From Sorex araneus (lineage: Eukaryota; Chordata; Mammalia; Eulipotyphla; Soricidae): DNA of 64,000 nucleotides. Positions 1 to 12,599 of the stretch are shown here, piece after piece; the first letter of the stretch is position 1; each line of letters opens with the position of its first letter. The position numbers and the translations under genes are program-made. The notes under the pieces were generated by a model. The model saw nothing but the letters and a program-made list of their open reading frames with translations. It did no database searches and was not told the origin of the DNA. Location: assembly GCF_027595985.1 (NCBI RefSeq), contig NC_073304.1, positions 215,480,500-215,544,499 on the forward strand, in the 5' to 3' direction.

Positions 1-1905
1 GGACCAAATATTGCCCCCTCACCCTGCCCCAAGGCTGCCAGGAGTGATCCCTGATCAGTCCCCTTCCCCTCCAAAAAAAAGATACTGCGACGTCAGAGAG
101 ATTTCACAACAAGCAGGGCACTTGCCTTGCACGTGGCCAACCCAGGTTTGATTCCCAGCATCACACATGATCCCCTGAGCCCCACCAGGAGTGATCCCTG
201 AGTTCAGAGCTATAAGTAATGCTAGGTGTGCATCCTCCCACCACGCCCCCCAAAATAAAGTTACTAAGAAAGTTTCAGTGACACTTTCCTTTAAAACTCT
301 GTAAGTATGGAGCTAGGGAGATGGTTCAAAGGCTTTGCTGGTGAAAACCCTGGATTCAACACCAAGTCCTGACTTTCCCTCACCCCTGCTCTCCAGCATC
401 ACCGAGAAGAAGCCCCTTTGCACTTCTGGGTATGGCCCAAAACTAAAACAAACTCTGGAAGGAAGTAGGAACTGGGGAAGTAGCCCAAACCATACAGCAT
501 GGTTTACATTGCTTACATGTGTGCAGCTCTGCGTTGGATCCCCAGAACTACAAAACAAAAAATCCTCTAGAACTAATACAAAAACTTTGACTCCAGGAGC
601 TGGGGAAATAGTACAGTGGGTCGGGGTAGACTGCTTGCCTTGCACATGGCCAACCTACATTCTATCCCCAGCATCACATATGTTCCCCCAAGCCCCACCA
701 GAAGTGATCACTGAGACCAGAGCCACAAGTAAGACTTGAGTATCACCGGGTATGACCCCAAAACAAAACAAATCCTTTGACTCCAAGCAATCGTTTCTAG
801 GAAGTACTATTCTCCATCAGTCTCCGCCCCACTCTTTAGGAGGAAACGAGGATGGGTTCTGTCCTGGGATGAAAGGAGGAAGTTCTTCACTTTTGCTCTG
901 TGGTCTGGGAGATGGATCTGGGGTTAACCAAATAAGGATGGGCAGTGACCCTCTCAGCTGCTTACCAACACAGTGCTGACCAAGCTTCCCTGAGGGCCCT
1001 TCCCATCACATTTGAAGCTCACTTTACTTTCTTCACCATTTCTTTACTTTCATCAACCATTTCCTCTGGGACGAATTCATTAGTTTGCTGTTTACAAAGT
1101 AGATTCCTCAGCATTCTGCCGCTGGGGGCAAAGCAATAATAGTCCAGCAGGTAGGGTATTTGCCTTGCACCAACTGACCAGGATTCAATCCCCAACATCC
1201 TATATGGTCCCATCAGAAGTAATCCCTGAGCATTGCAGGTGTGGCTCAAAAAAATAAAAGTAAACAAACCAGAAAGCTTTCCAATGCCGCCACTATTCCA
1301 GGTGGCAAGTCAAGGTGCTAGCCTTATCATTTTCACTCCCATGTAAATTACTTCAAGAGACAGGTTTAGTGAAGAAATAAGACAGTGAGTAGGTCACTTG
1401 CCTTGCATGCTGCCAACACGGGTTCAATCCCAGGACCCCATATAATCCTCCAGACCTGCCAGGAGTGATTCCTGAGCACAAAGCCAGGAGGAAGCCATGA
1501 GCACCACCAGGTGTGGACCAATAAACAACAACAACAAAAAGAAAAAAACTACAGCAAATCAAAAGGCAGGAGATGAGGAGAGCATAGGAGAGCATGACTT
1601 GCTTAAGGTCCAGGGTTGAATCCTTAGTGCAGCATAACAAACAACAAATAGAGGATAAAAAATATATAGAGAGTGGCTGACACTCCCCTCCGTGTGGGGG
1701 GGGGGGCAGGAGGGAGGGAGTTGAGTCACAACTAGTGATGCTCATGGCTTATTTCTGGCTCTGCGCTCAGGGATCACTCCTGCACTCTTGGCGGGTCTCA
1801 GGAAACCAGATGTGGTGGTGCCCGGGATTATTCACCCCGGGTGTGCTTCGCGCAAGGCAAGAGCCCCCCTACCGGCTGCACTATCGCTCCGGCCCCTCCC
1901 ATCCC
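1..1905. mobile_element. Cluster of old SOR-type SINE copies
   Basis: Older tRNA-headed SINE copies, recognised by 'CTTGCCTTGCA..TGGCCAACC', 'CCCCAGCATCACATATG' and 'CCTGAGCAC..CCAGGAGT'. Plus strand: 1-80 (tail only), 87-258, 307-452, 465-560 (head only), 597-770, 1125-1262, 1368-1546. Minus strand: 1730-1900. Divergence from the young copies is high. No coding exon is recognised, so this is probably intron of the divergent upstream gene. Confidence 0.75.
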
Positions 1906-2149
1906 TGCTCACTCGGGCCTGAGTCCCTGGCCAGACGGCAATCCCAAAGGCTCTTCTTGCCCTGTCCCCACAGGTGGAAGGGAAACTCCCGTGTCTGACC
2001 AAGCTCTGTGCACTTCACCAGGCAGCGCGCTCCCTCCTTTCGTCCAGGTTTGTGTAACTGGCTCCTCCTTCCACTGGCAAAGTAAGTCCCAACAGCGATC
2101 ACAATCCAGCGCCAGCCTCCGGGGACCCCGTGAGCTCCGGCTCCGGTGA

Positions 2150-2900
2150 ACGCTCCCAAATACTGAGACCAACTCCCTTTCCATTCCCAACAAAGTAGAA
2201 GTTAAAACGGCCACCGGGCCTTCGCCTCCTTTGACGAGGAAGCTCGGGGAGGGGGGGGGGGGTGCGGGAAGGCGCTGCTGTATACTTGAAACTCAACGTC
2301 AAAGCCGGGTTTCCGAGCGCCCGAGCACCTGCCTTCGCCCTGGGAGGGGAGAAAGACTCGCCTGACGATGTCCACACCACACCGGTCCCCATCCCGAGCC
2401 GCCACTGTTGACGCCTCTGCCCTGTCTTGAGGTTCGCACCCACTCCGCGAAGCCCCCTCACCTGAGATCCGATCACTCCCACCGCGATACCGCCAGCGTC
2501 CCACCGCAGATGCTGAGCCGGGGCTTCTACTTCCGGGTGAGTTGCCGGCGTCCCGGTGCACGTTGGGAAACGGCTCCCGAAACGCCAATCCTGGGTGTTC
2601 GCGACGCCCCGCCCCTGCAAATCCCGGCTCCGAGAAGTTAGTCGTGCTCCCCCGGGCGGCGCGGCTGCGTCCGTCCCGGGCTCCCGGCTGGAGTCAGGAT
2701 TCCCTAAAACTCACCCGGGACTCCCTCGGCTGGAGAATGAGCTCTGCCGTCCAATCCAGGGCCACGTCCCGCCCAGCGTTGTCAGGATGGCCAATCAACG
2801 GTCAAGGAAAGCCTCCAGGCGCGGGGATGGGGCGGGGCGGACCGGGGATGCGGAGGGATCGTCCCAGTCGTTTGCGTTTTGCATAGGGCGGTCTTAAGTG
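2150..2900. promoter_or_regulatory. CpG-island promoter, probably of the upstream divergent gene (SNX11 by synteny)
   Basis: CpG-rich, SINE-free block with an ETS/GABPA-type ACTTCCGG near 2530, two CCAAT boxes near 2749 and 2791, and GC boxes near 2825-2840. Minus-strand donor-like sites CTCAG|GTGAGG (exon side ends 2462) and CCCGG|GTGAGT (near 2713) suggest first exons leaving to the left; a plus-strand CCGG|GTGAGT near 2535 is also present. In human, SNX11 lies head to head with CBX1, so this may be SNX11's promoter. No SNX11 coding exon is in the window, so the assignment rests on gene order only. Confidence 0.45.
2462..2640 (-). other. Candidate non-coding first exon on the minus strand (possible SNX11 exon 1)
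   Basis: Within the CpG island, the minus strand carries a consensus donor CTCAG|GTGAGGGGG, with the exon side ending at 2462. The upstream limit is only a guess. No protein is recognisable in the sequence to the left (1-2.1 kb), which is SINE-rich and would be intron 1. An alternative is that the donor is unused. Confidence 0.3.
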
Positions 2901-3144
2901 AGAAAGAAGCCGCCCACGTTTGGAGCGCCTGGTAATTCCCCTGTGAGCACAGATCAGTACTCAGCAGAGCTATCTAGGGGACTCCCAGTTAGATTCCTAA
3001 AGCCACAGTGTTCGAAAGCCGAACTGAGAACTTCCAACCTAGTTTCAGTCTCTGAAACGATTTCGAAGAAAATCCGTGCAGCCTATAAGAAAGAAAAATT
3101 GGTGTCATAGAAAGAAGAATATCCTTTAACAACTTGTTTTGTAA
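2900..3144. other. Unique flank of the 2.5-kb CpG island
   Basis: Non-repetitive sequence with falling GC content. No gene, repeat or convincing splice site is visible. Confidence 0.5.
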
Positions 3145-5251
3145 TCTTTTATCTTTGGAACCACATCCAGCAGTGTTCAGGGGCTACTCAGAGGTCACCT
3201 CTGGCAATGCTGATGGACTACATATGGTAGTAGTACATAAGGTAGTACTACATAAGGCAAGGCAAGTGCCTTAACCGCCTGTATATCTTTCCAGATCCTT
3301 AATAGCTTGTTTCGTTTATTTATTTTTTCCTTTTTTGGGCCCCCAGCTATGTTCAGGACTTACTCCTGTCTCTGTGCTCACTCACATTGGCGCTCAGGGG
3401 TCCACATGTGATGCCAGGGATCTGAATTCTGCTGCTTTCAAGGGAGACGTCTTACTTCTGTACTAACTCTCTGGCTCTTTTTTGGGTGCTAGGAGGGCAC
3501 ACCAGGACATTCCCAGAGCTTAGTCCTGGCTCTGAGCTCAGGGATCACTCATGGGGAGATTCAGAGGACCATCTTGGGTACTAGGGATCCAACCCTGGTC
3601 AGCTGCGTGCAAGGCGAGTGCCCTACCTGCTGTACTATCGCTCTGAAGTCCTCTGGGCCAATTTTAAAGGGGATGAAGAGATAGTTCAACTAATAGTACC
3701 ACATGCTTTGCATACACTAGGTCAGGATTTGATTCCCTAACGTCATGGTTCCCAGAGAACTGCCAGGAAGATCCCTGAGCACTGAGTTGGGAATAGGCCC
3801 TAAATATTGCTCAATGTTGAATCAGGAGCCATTGGGTCAACCCTAGTGAGTGAAGATTCCAGGTGGACACTGCCATTCCCTAAGGAAAGTGTCTGCCTTT
3901 CCCGGGGGTGGGGTGGGGCAGTGGGGCGCAGGCTATTCTATTGGAAGGCATGCAAGGTAAGCCTCTTAACCCCTGTACTTTCTCTCTGACCAAACAACCC
4001 AACATGATTCTTGGTGATGTAACTTTGTTCCTGCTTCCTTATACGTATAATTTTTTTTTTTGTAGAACTGTCTGGTTCATGAATTTGTTGTTGTTGTTGT
4101 TGCTGGTCCACTCTAGCAAAGCTCAAGGGTTACTTCTAGCTCTGCACTCTGGGATCACTTCTGGCAAGGCTTGGGGGACCATATGGGATGCTGGGGATTG
4201 AACCAGGGTTGGCTGCATGTAAGTCAAGTGCCCTACCCTCTGTACTATCGCTCAGCTCCCAATTATGTATTATTTCTTTAAATACCAATAATTATTGGAT
4301 AATAATCTGATATTAAATAATATTTAATATTTAGCTATTCTGTGTTGAATAATTAGTATTGATATGATTAATATTAACTGATCAATATAATTCGTTGTTT
4401 GGTGTTGAATAATAAATAACTGATTATTCAATCATTACTTTTTGAATAAAATCCACTGACTAGTTCAAATGTATTTACTTGGTTTGGTTTGTTTTGATTT
4501 TGGATCACATCCTGCAGTGCTGGGGGCTACTCTCAAGTCTGGTGTATGGGGGTCACTCCGCTCAGAGTGTGCTTGGGAGATCATTGGTGTAAGGGATCTA
4601 TGCTAGGCTTCCTGCATACAAAGCATGCCCTCCAGCCTATTAAAACATCTCTGGGCCCTGATTTTTGTTTTTGGGTGTGGGGGGGGCCACACTCAGCAAT
4701 GCTCAAGATTTCCTCCTAACTCTGTGCTCAGGGGACCATATGGGATGCTGGGTATAGAAATTGGGACAGCTTCCTACAAGGCAAACAGACAATAAATGAT
4801 AATTTCTTAAAATGGCAGTTCTGGGCTAAACAGAGAGCCTAATGGGCTATGCATATACTTTACATGTTAGAGGCCTAGGTTTGACCCCCAGTACCACATG
4901 ATTCCTTGAGCATTTCTGGGAGCAGATCTCCGCACCCCCCCCACAGCAACAAACCCGGTGTAGCCCCTGAACACTTCCTGGCGTGGACCCTACAACCTCA
5001 AAAAGAACCTGATTTTGTGTGTGTGTGTTGTGGAGAAGTGAATATAAAGACTTATGTATGCTTAGCAAGTACTCTACTTCTAAGCTACATCATGAGTTCA
5101 GACACTTCCACACTTCCCTCCTACCCACCCAGTGCTTGATGGTCACACCTGTCATTGCTATAGAGGGTAGACAAGGACCATGCAGTGCTAGAGATCAAAG
5201 CTGAGTTTTTGCAAAGCATGCACTCCAATATTTGAGATATCTCCCAGCCCA
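3145..5251. mobile_element. Cluster of old SOR-type SINE copies
   Basis: Minus-strand copies 3145-3300, 3322-3478, 3480-3650, 3945-3990 (fragment), 4084-4262 (with a GTT run), 4480-4640, 4659-4792 and 5130-5251. Plus-strand copies 3668-3812 and 4822-5004. The diagnostic antisense ends are 'CCCTACCTGCTGTACTATCGCTC'-like and the sense cores are 'CACATGATTCCTTGAGCA'-like. Sequence 4262-4480 is AT-rich with no recognisable feature. Confidence 0.75.
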
Positions 5252-5325
5252 CATCAAGGATGGTAAAAAAACTATGGCTCTGGTCCATTTTATTTATGTG
5301 CCAGTCAAAACTACAATGATGACTC

Positions 5326-6655
5326 TTGGGGCTGAAGAAATAGTTCAATGGGCTGAGTGAGTGCATGCAGAGATCACTAGCAAGGTATCACATGCTATCC
5401 CAAGCACTGTTGGGAACAATTCTCAGCACAGATCCAGAAGCAAATCCTAATCACTTCCGGGTATGACTCAAAAATTCCATAAATCTGGGGCCTGTAGGTA
5501 AGGTAAGCTTGCCTTGCATGAAGCCAACTTGGATTCAATACCCAGAATCCCATATGGTCCCTGAGCACTGCCAGGAGTGATTTCTGAGAGCAGAACCAGG
5601 AGTAACCCCTGAACCAAGAGTGGCTCAAACTGCCCACTCCCAAAATCCCTCATAGAATAAAGAAAAATCTAAAAGTAAAAGGGAGGGCAGAGAGACAGTA
5701 GAGCAGGTAGGGTGCTTGCACATGGCCAACCTGGGTTCAATTCCTGGCATTGTATATGTGTGTGTGTGTGAGACCAAGCTATACAAGAAATGTATATTGA
5801 GCCCCCAACCTATCCACGAGTGATGCCAGAGCACAGAGCCAGGAATAAGACCTGAGCACTGCCAGTGTGACCCTAAAACAAAAAGACAGAGACAGCAGGT
5901 AGGGCATTTGCCTTGCATGTGGCCGACCAAGTTTCCATCTCCAGCATCCCATATGTCCCTTGAGTACTGTCAGGAGGGGTTCCTGAGTGTAAAGCAAGAA
6001 GTAATCTAGAGCATTGCTGGGTGTGCCCCCTCATCCATAATAAGACAAATGAGAACGCTTGTTAACCTCAATGAATAAATCTTTAATAATAGAACGTAGA
6101 CAGTCATCATTGGGTCTGGAGCAATAGTACAGAGGGTAGGGCTTCTGCATGCAACTGGCCTGGGTTTGATCCCCAGCATCCCATATGGTCCCCAGAGCAC
6201 CACCAGGAGTAATTCCTGAGTGTGGAGCCAGGAGTAAACCCTGAGCATTTCCAGGTGTGGTCCAAAAGCAAAAAAAAGAATTTAGGCAGTGACCAAATGA
6301 AAAAATCTCACACCCTATGAGGCTAGCTACTATTTAAAAAAAAAAGTCTCATGAGGAAGTAAAGAAATTGGAACTCTTGACTCTTGTGCACTTATTTGGT
6401 AGGAATGACGAGTGGTGAGGAATGACTCTATAGGGAAGTGAAGCTGAAAATTTAAAAATAAATTTACTGTGAGGAGTTGGAGAGTTAGTACCGAGGGAAG
6501 GATGCTTGCCAAGCATGCAGCCAACCCAGATTTGATACATGACACCTCATATAGTCCCTTGAGCACAGCCAGGAGTGATCTCTGAGTATAGATCCAGGAG
6601 TCAGCACTGAATACAGCTGGGTGTATTCAAACCCCCTACACCACTAATAAAAAAG
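5326..6655 (+). mobile_element. Run of SOR-type SINEs in the same orientation
   Basis: Plus-strand copies at 5326-5475, 5484-5648, 5680-5885 (interrupted by a short TG run), 5886-6045, 6112-6281 and 6472-6655. All have the tRNA-like head, a 'CCCATATGGTCCC' core and A-rich ends. The copy at 6112-6281 is the least diverged. Confidence 0.8.
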
Positions 6656-6660
6656 ATCCC

Positions 6661-6840
6661 GGGGGGGGCTGGAGAGATAGCACAGCGGGTAGGGCGTTTG
6701 CCTTGCACGCGGCCGACCCGGGTTCAAATCCCAGCATCCCATATGGTCCCCTGAGCACGGCCAGGGGTAATTCCTGAGTGCAGAGCCAGGAGTAACCACT
6801 GTGCATCGCCAGGTGTGACCCAAAAAGCAAAAAAAAAAAA
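6661..6840 (+). mobile_element. Young full-length SOR-type SINE with target-site duplication
   Basis: Near-consensus copy: A box in 'GATAGCACAGCGGGTAGGG', B box 'GGGTTCAAATCCC', core 'CCATATGGTCCCCTGAGCAC', tail 'GTGACCCAAAAAGCAAAA'. It is flanked by AAAAAAGATCCC at 6649-6660 and 6841-6852, a 12-bp duplication typical of L1-mediated insertion. Confidence 0.92.
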
Positions 6841-6848
6841 AAAAAAGA

Positions 6849-7501
6849 TCCCAGGGGACAGAGAGATATCATAGCAGATTAGGTACTTGCCTTGCAGCCA
6901 ACTTGGGTTCTATCCTCAGCACCACATATGGGTTCCCCAACCACCAACAGGAGTGATCCCTGAGCACAGAGCCAAGAGTAAGCCTTAAACATCATTGGGT
7001 GTGACCCAAAAACAAAAGATAAAATAAAATAAGAATTAGTGAGTCAAGGCCATAATTCAATGACTACAATACATATTTTGCATGCTGGATGCCCAAGTTT
7101 GATTCCTGGTGCTTCATGGTCCCTCACAGATTACTGGGAGCAACCCCTGAGCAATGAGCTGCAAGTAAGCCCTGAGTATGACTGGGTGTGGCAAAAAAAA
7201 AATAGAATTGTCATATGATCCAGCAGTTCTGAACATATACCCCAAAGAACTAAAAGCTAGTGCACATGCTTTGCATGCTGGAGCCTTGAGGTAAGTTCCC
7301 AGCAGCACAAATTCTCCTGAGCAACACAAAAATAATCCCCCACATCAAAAAAAAAGTAAAAGTTTTTGAGGAAGTAAAGAAATAGCTCAATGGTTGAGTT
7401 CATGCTTTCTTGTGTGTTTGGGATCACACTAGCAGTGTTCAAGGGCTACTCCCAGCTGTGTTAGGGAATCATTCCTGGTGGTTCTGGGTGAGTGTGTGTG
7501 T

Positions 7502-7568
<67 letters not shown>

Positions 7569-7756
7569 CAAGGTATACAAGAAATATACAGCATGTGCTC
7601 AAGGCAGAAAAGAGAACAAAACAAGATAGCGCATGTATGCTTTGCATACAAGAAGCCTGGGTTTGCTCCCCAACACTGCATGATTCCCTGAGCATCACTA
7701 TAAACAAGTCCCAAGACCCTGAATACTTAGAGTGGCCTCCAAAACTCACATGGAAA
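6849..7756. mobile_element. Old SOR-type SINE copies around a TG/AG microsatellite
   Basis: Plus-strand copies 6849-7030, 7045-7204, 7248-7356 and 7615-7742. A minus-strand fragment at 7418-7490 runs into the (TG)n(AG)n tract. Confidence 0.7.
7488..7568 (+). repeat. (TG)n(AG)n compound microsatellite
   Basis: About 60 bp of near-pure TG with one TA interruption, then about 20 bp of AG. Confidence 0.95.
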
Positions 7757-7930
7757 AGCAGAAAGTAATGATCTACGACTCCTTAATTCAAGAATGGTGT
7801 AAAGCACCTAACCATTGACTTTGAAATGTGCACAGGAATGTCAGAATTCTCTAACAAACTAGATGCTTTGCTAGACAACTAGATTTGCTAGGTCTGAAAT
7901 TTGTCCTATTATGGACAGTTTAAGAAACTG

Positions 7931-8912
7931 GCAGCTGGGGATAGAGTACAGAGGGTAGAGTGTTTGACTTGCATGTGGCTGATCTGGGTTCAATCCCCAG
8001 CATCCCATATGGTCCCCTGAATCCGCCAGGAGTGTTTCCTGAGCACAGAGCCAGGAGTAAGCCCTGAGCACTGCTGGATGTGGTCCCAAAACAAAACAAA
8101 AAAAGCATACACACAGGTGCACAAATATAACGTAAAGATGAAGGACAGGGAGATTCTCTTTAATTAATAACCAATTTAAAGGGCTGGAGTGATAGCACAG
8201 CAGGTAGGGTGTTTGCCTTTCATGAGATCAGCCTGGGTTCGATTCCCTGCATCCCATATGGTTCCCTGAGCACTACCAGGAGTAATTCTTGAGTGCATAA
8301 GCCAGGAGTAAACCTTGTGCATTGCTGGGTATGACCCAAAAAGCAATAACTAAATAAATAAATAAATATAAAATAGCTAATTTAAAATACATTATTTTTT
8401 TTGGCCAGAGCGATAGTACAGCTGGTAGGGTGCTTACTTTGCATGTGGCCACCCCCAGTTGGATCCCCAAAACCACATATGGTTCCCCCACCATCACCAC
8501 CGACCTTGCCAGGAGCACAGCTAGATGTGACCACAAAACAAAAAGACTCTAGTCACTTACAAACTTTATGGAGCTGCAGCTGATACTAGTCTGATCTTGG
8601 GTACCCCATAAGATCCCCTCAGGAATGGAGTGGTCCCTGAGTACAGAGCCAGGAATAAGCCCTGAACTGAGCACTACTTGGTATAATCCAAAATAAAACA
8701 ACAACAACAAAATTAGAAATTGATGTGGGACCAGAGAGATAGTATTGCAATTAAGTATTGCCTTGCATGCATCTGACCTGGATTTGATCCTTGTCATTAC
8801 ATATGGTCCCTCAAGCATGGCCAGGAGAAATCCCTGAGTGCAGAGTCAGGAATAAGCCCTGAGCACAGTCCAGTATGACTGCCCCAGGCCCACTACCCCC
8901 CTCAAAAAAAAA
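7931..8912 (+). mobile_element. SOR-type SINEs, four or five copies in the same orientation
   Basis: Copies at 7931-8106, 8178-8373 (fairly young; head GGGCTGGAGTGATAGCACAG, B box GGTTCGATTCC, tail AAATAAATAAAT, flanked by AATTTAAA), 8402-8546, 8590-8712 (tail only) and 8727-8912. Confidence 0.82.
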
Positions 8913-8934
8913 CCCAGATCTTAGATCAATGTTT

Positions 8935-9505
8935 CTCAACATTTTTCTGTCTGTGGTCCCCTTCTGACCTTATTTCATCTTCCTGTGGCCCTCCTATCCT
9001 GCTGGCTGCCCCCCTTATCTTATGCCATGATCCCCATTCATGTTATTTTCACTAGAGGAATATCCCTCTAGGAATATTTTGGGTGCCCACAAGGAGTCAT
9101 CAGGTCCCTGATGCCTTAATTTTCATATTATTAGGATAGTATGAAAGAAGACTTGATTAATAGAACAAAACTCTGTCCCATGCTTATACAGGAGCCAGCG
9201 GTAAAGGAGATAAATGCATTTGCATGGGGAAGCCAAATTGAATTTCGTATGAGAAATTAGGGGTGGCAGCATTTTATGTTGGCATGAATTTGGCTTGAGT
9301 TAGAAAAAAAAAAATCCACAGGACAGAGTGCATGCTTTGCACACCAGGAGCCCAGGATGAATCCTCAACACCGCATGTCCCCCAAGTACTCCCAAGAAGG
9401 ACCCCGCAAAGCACTTTGGTGAACTGTGTGGTGTTGGATCATTCTATGCCTGAAACTCACTCATTAACAGTACTGTAAATCGCTGTGCCTAAAATTTAAA
9501 GAGTT
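8935..9505. mobile_element. Unclassified old repeat, SINE fragment and LINE-1-like 3' end
   Basis: 8935-9125 resembles an old interspersed repeat ('GTTTCTCAACATTTTTCTG.CTGTGG') that I cannot name. 9318-9420 is a SINE fragment. 9420-9505 has 'TATGCCTGAAACTCACTCATTAACA.TACTGTAAATC', resembling the 3' end of a LINE-1 in sense orientation. Low precision. Confidence 0.4.
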
Positions 9506-9507
9506 AT

Positions 9508-11455
9508 TATTATTGTTTGTTTGGAGTCACACCACGCTCAGGGGCTACTCCTGTCCCCTGAGATAATCTGGGATAGTTTCCTTGCAGTCCTGCAGTGCTA
9601 GAGGACCAAATGGTGTCAGGGAGCCAATCTGGGACTTCTGTATACAAGGCATGCACTCCAGTCCCTTGAGCTATCCTATCTCCCATATCCCATTGTTTTG
9701 TTTTAAATGGATTATGCCAGTCAGTACCTTTAATGATAGACGCACTAATATTCATGAACACCCCGATCCAGCTGCCCAAAATAAATAGGCAAAAGTCATG
9801 CTTGTTATTACTTGGCAAAACTCTCTTAACTATCCTGTTTTCAACTATTCTCAAACCCATTCAGATGGAAATTCAGTCTCTCATCCTAACATTCATTACT
9901 TAAAGTCTTTCTTTTCTTTATACTCCCTTCAAATGGGCAAAAACCTTGTTTTGCATTGTTTACCACTTGGCTACTATTGTTCTAACATACAATAATCAAG
10001 CAATGTTTGTTTGTTGGGTGTTTTTTTTTGGAGGGGGGGTGCTTTTTGGGTCACACCTGACAATGCTTAGGGCTAATTCTTAGTTCTGCACTCAGGAATT
10101 ACTCCTGGCTGTGCTCAGGGGACCATATAGGATGCCAGGAATGGAACCCGGGCCCGCCATGTGCAAGGTAAATGCCCTGGCCTGTACTATCTCTCTGGCT
10201 CCATGTGTGTTTTATTTTTAATTTGATCTATTTTATTAGTGTTCTTCCCCACCCTGCCCCCAAATTAAAAATAATTTTTAAACTGAGACCAGTCTTGAGT
10301 ATTCCAGGAGAAGACAAAACCATTTTCATATAAAATTTAACTTTTTTTTTTTTTTTTTTTTGCTTTTTGGGTCAGACCCGGCGATGCACAGGGGTCACTC
10401 CTGTCTTATGCACTCAGGAATTACCCTGGTGGTGTTCAGGGAACCATATGGGATGCTGAGAATCGAACCCGGGTTGGCTGCGTGCAAGGCAAATGCCCTA
10501 CCCACTGTGCTATTGCTCCAGCCCCAATTTAATATATTTTATGAATCTAATTTGACCTAAGTAATTTTTGTTTATCCTCTGGAAATCAGAAATAAAAGGT
10601 AAATTGTTTCCCATGTTTGGTAGAAGGTAAACTCTGACCAATTCTCTATCTTTTAAGACAATTTCAGGGGCCGGACAGATGGGAGGTGGTTAGGCACTGA
10701 CTTGCCTTGCATGTGCTGGACCAGGTTCATCTGCGGCACCACATATGGTCTCCTGAGCACAGACCGATGGTAGGCCCTGGGTACTGCCGGGTGTGGCCCA
10801 AAACTGTCCCTGAAAAAGGAAAAATCTAGATTAAAAACCAGTCACTGAAGAAAAAATGAGAGAAGTAGCCAGACTCCTGAACCCTATTTCATGTTTTGGT
10901 TTGAGTACTCCTGGCTTGGAAACATTTTGGTTCACACAATAAACTTCGTTTTGGCTCTACATTCAGCAGTGCTCTGGGGCCGTTAGTGGCTTGATGCTCA
11001 GGATGCCATCAAGAGATGCTCAGGAGACTGAGGTGCCAGGGATTGAAGCCAGACATCCTGCATGTGAAACAGGCACATCACCCTGAACCCCACAATAAAA
11101 TCATCTTGGGAGGGGCTTGAGCCACACCTTGTTATATGCTCAGGAACTACTCCTGGCTCTGGTAGTGCTTAGGAACCCTTATAATGTGCCTGATCCAACA
11201 GGGGGCAGACCCATGGAAATCAGAGCCTCACTCCTCTGCCATTTACAGCCCCATAAATGTTTACTAATTATTACTTAAGTGATTTACTGGGTTTTTGTTT
11301 GTTTGTTGGTCCACATCCAGCGGTGCTCAGGGCTTAGGCAGGCTCTTGTGCTCTGGGGTCACTCCTAACGGTGCTATACTGGTCACCTACGATCAAACTG
11401 CTCTCCTACATGCAAAGCGAGCTCCCAACCTGCTGTACTGTACTTCCCGCCCCAG
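9508..11455. mobile_element. Cluster of SOR-type SINEs, mostly minus strand
   Basis: Minus: 9508-9690, 10015-10202, 10339-10524 (young; 'GCTTTTTGGGTCAGACCC', 'CGAACCCGGGTTGGC', AATTTAA on both sides), 10890-11092, 11105-11210, 11290-11455. Plus: 10668-10822. Sequence 9690-10010 is unique, with no feature seen. Confidence 0.8.
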
Positions 11456-11519
11456 TCTTAGTTCTCAGTTTCTCAATCTTCCTTAAGAGGAAGTTCAGTG
11501 TATTAAGATGACACCTATC

Positions 11520-11697
11520 GGCGCTGGAGCAATAGCACAGCGGGTAGGGCCTTTGCCTTGTAAGAGGCCGACCCAGGCTCAATTGCCAGCAACCCATATG
11601 GTCCCCTGAGCACCACCAGGAGTTAATTCCTGAGTGCAAAACCAGGAGTAACCGCTGTGCATCGCCGGGTGTGACCCAAAAAGAAAAAAAAAAAAAG
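11520..11697 (+). mobile_element. Young SOR-type SINE with target-site duplication
   Basis: Head 'CTGGAGCAATAGCACAGCGG' and tail 'GTGTGACCCAAAAAGAAAA'. Flanked by TGACACCTATC at 11509-11519 and 11698-11708. The B box is mutated (AGGCTCAATTGCC). Confidence 0.9.
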
Positions 11698-11947
11698 TGA
11701 CACCTATCAGATGCACCTATCCTCATAGAGGTCAGGAAATACCTCAAAAGAGAAGGAAGTAAACCCACAGAGGAAGCAGAAATGGAGGCTTGCAGAGATG
11801 AGAAATTTGATGAAACTCTGGTGAATTTGTTAACATTCAAAAACCGTCATGGGAGTGAATTAGGAAACTGCCCAGAACTAGTTGGCCTTCCAAACGAAGC
11901 ATCAAGGGTTTGGCTTTTCAAAATAAAACAAAACAAACACAAAAACA

Positions 11948-12136
11948 ACTGTAGCACTGTAGCACTGTCCTCCCGTTGTTCATCGATTTGCTCGAGCAGG
12001 CACCAGTAACATCTCCATTGTGAGACTTCTTGTTACTGTTTTTGGCATATCGAATATGCCACGGTTAGCTTGCCTGGCTCTCCGAGAGGAACAGAGGAAT
12101 CAAACACCCTACCCGCTGTGCTATCGCTCCAGTCCC
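11948..12136 (-). mobile_element. Composite SINE: tRNA head with a different body (type B)
   Basis: Antisense copy. It ends with the usual tRNA head ('ACCCGCTGTGCTATCGCTCCAG') but the body reads 'TTCATCGATTTGCTCGAGC', 'CAGTAACATCTCCATTGTGA', 'TTACTGTTTTTGGCATATCG' and 'CTTGCCTGGCTCTCCGAGAG', and the sense 3' tail is a repeated ACAGTGCT instead of poly(A). The same body recurs at five other places in the window. Confidence 0.85.
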
Positions 12137-12189
12137 AACTATTTCTTTATTCTGATAAAAAGCTTCCAATTCGAAAGGATTTTTTTTTT

Positions 12190-12548
12190 TGAGGAAGGAA
12201 ATGGGGGCGGCTAACCTTGTATTCCAGATATAGCATTTGTGGATGACTCCCAGGGTGCTGGGGGACCCATGCAGGGCCACAGATCAAATCCAGAGTTCAG
12301 GGTGCAAAGCAGGTGCTCCAGTCATCTGAGCTATCTCCAGGCTAGATTCTATTTTTTAAATAGGAGCACTCCTTGCACTTCTGATAAGTCAGTGCTCAGG
12401 CCTGCCTGGAGATACCTGGAGGGCTACGAGGATTCTACACCCAGGTGTGCTGGAAGGGCTTAGGGGGCAAATGTAGTGCCAGAGACTGAACTTGGGGCCT
12501 CACACAACGTCAGGTACAAATTCTACCACCTGAGCCGTCTCCCAGCCC
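12190..12548 (-). mobile_element. Two old SOR-type SINE copies
   Basis: Diverged antisense copies 12190-12340 and 12352-12548, ending 'TGAGCTATCTCCAGGCT' and 'TGAGCCGTCTCCCAGCCCC'. Confidence 0.65.
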
Positions 12549-12599
12549 CGATTCTGTATATCCAATACTGCTCAAATTTGATTTCTCCTCCTTTCCATG

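Noticed and set aside
2542-2897. Open frames of about 113 codons in the 2.5-kb CpG island
   Set aside because: Overlapping in two frames, composition-driven, no domain.
6661-6840. tRNA genes at SINE heads with consensus A and B boxes
   Set aside because: The boxes belong to the pol III promoter of tRNA-derived SINEs. The sequence continues into the SINE body and A tail.
7429-7768. Open frames with Val-Cys or Thr-His runs
   Set aside because: Translations of the (TG)n(AG)n microsatellite and adjoining SINEs.
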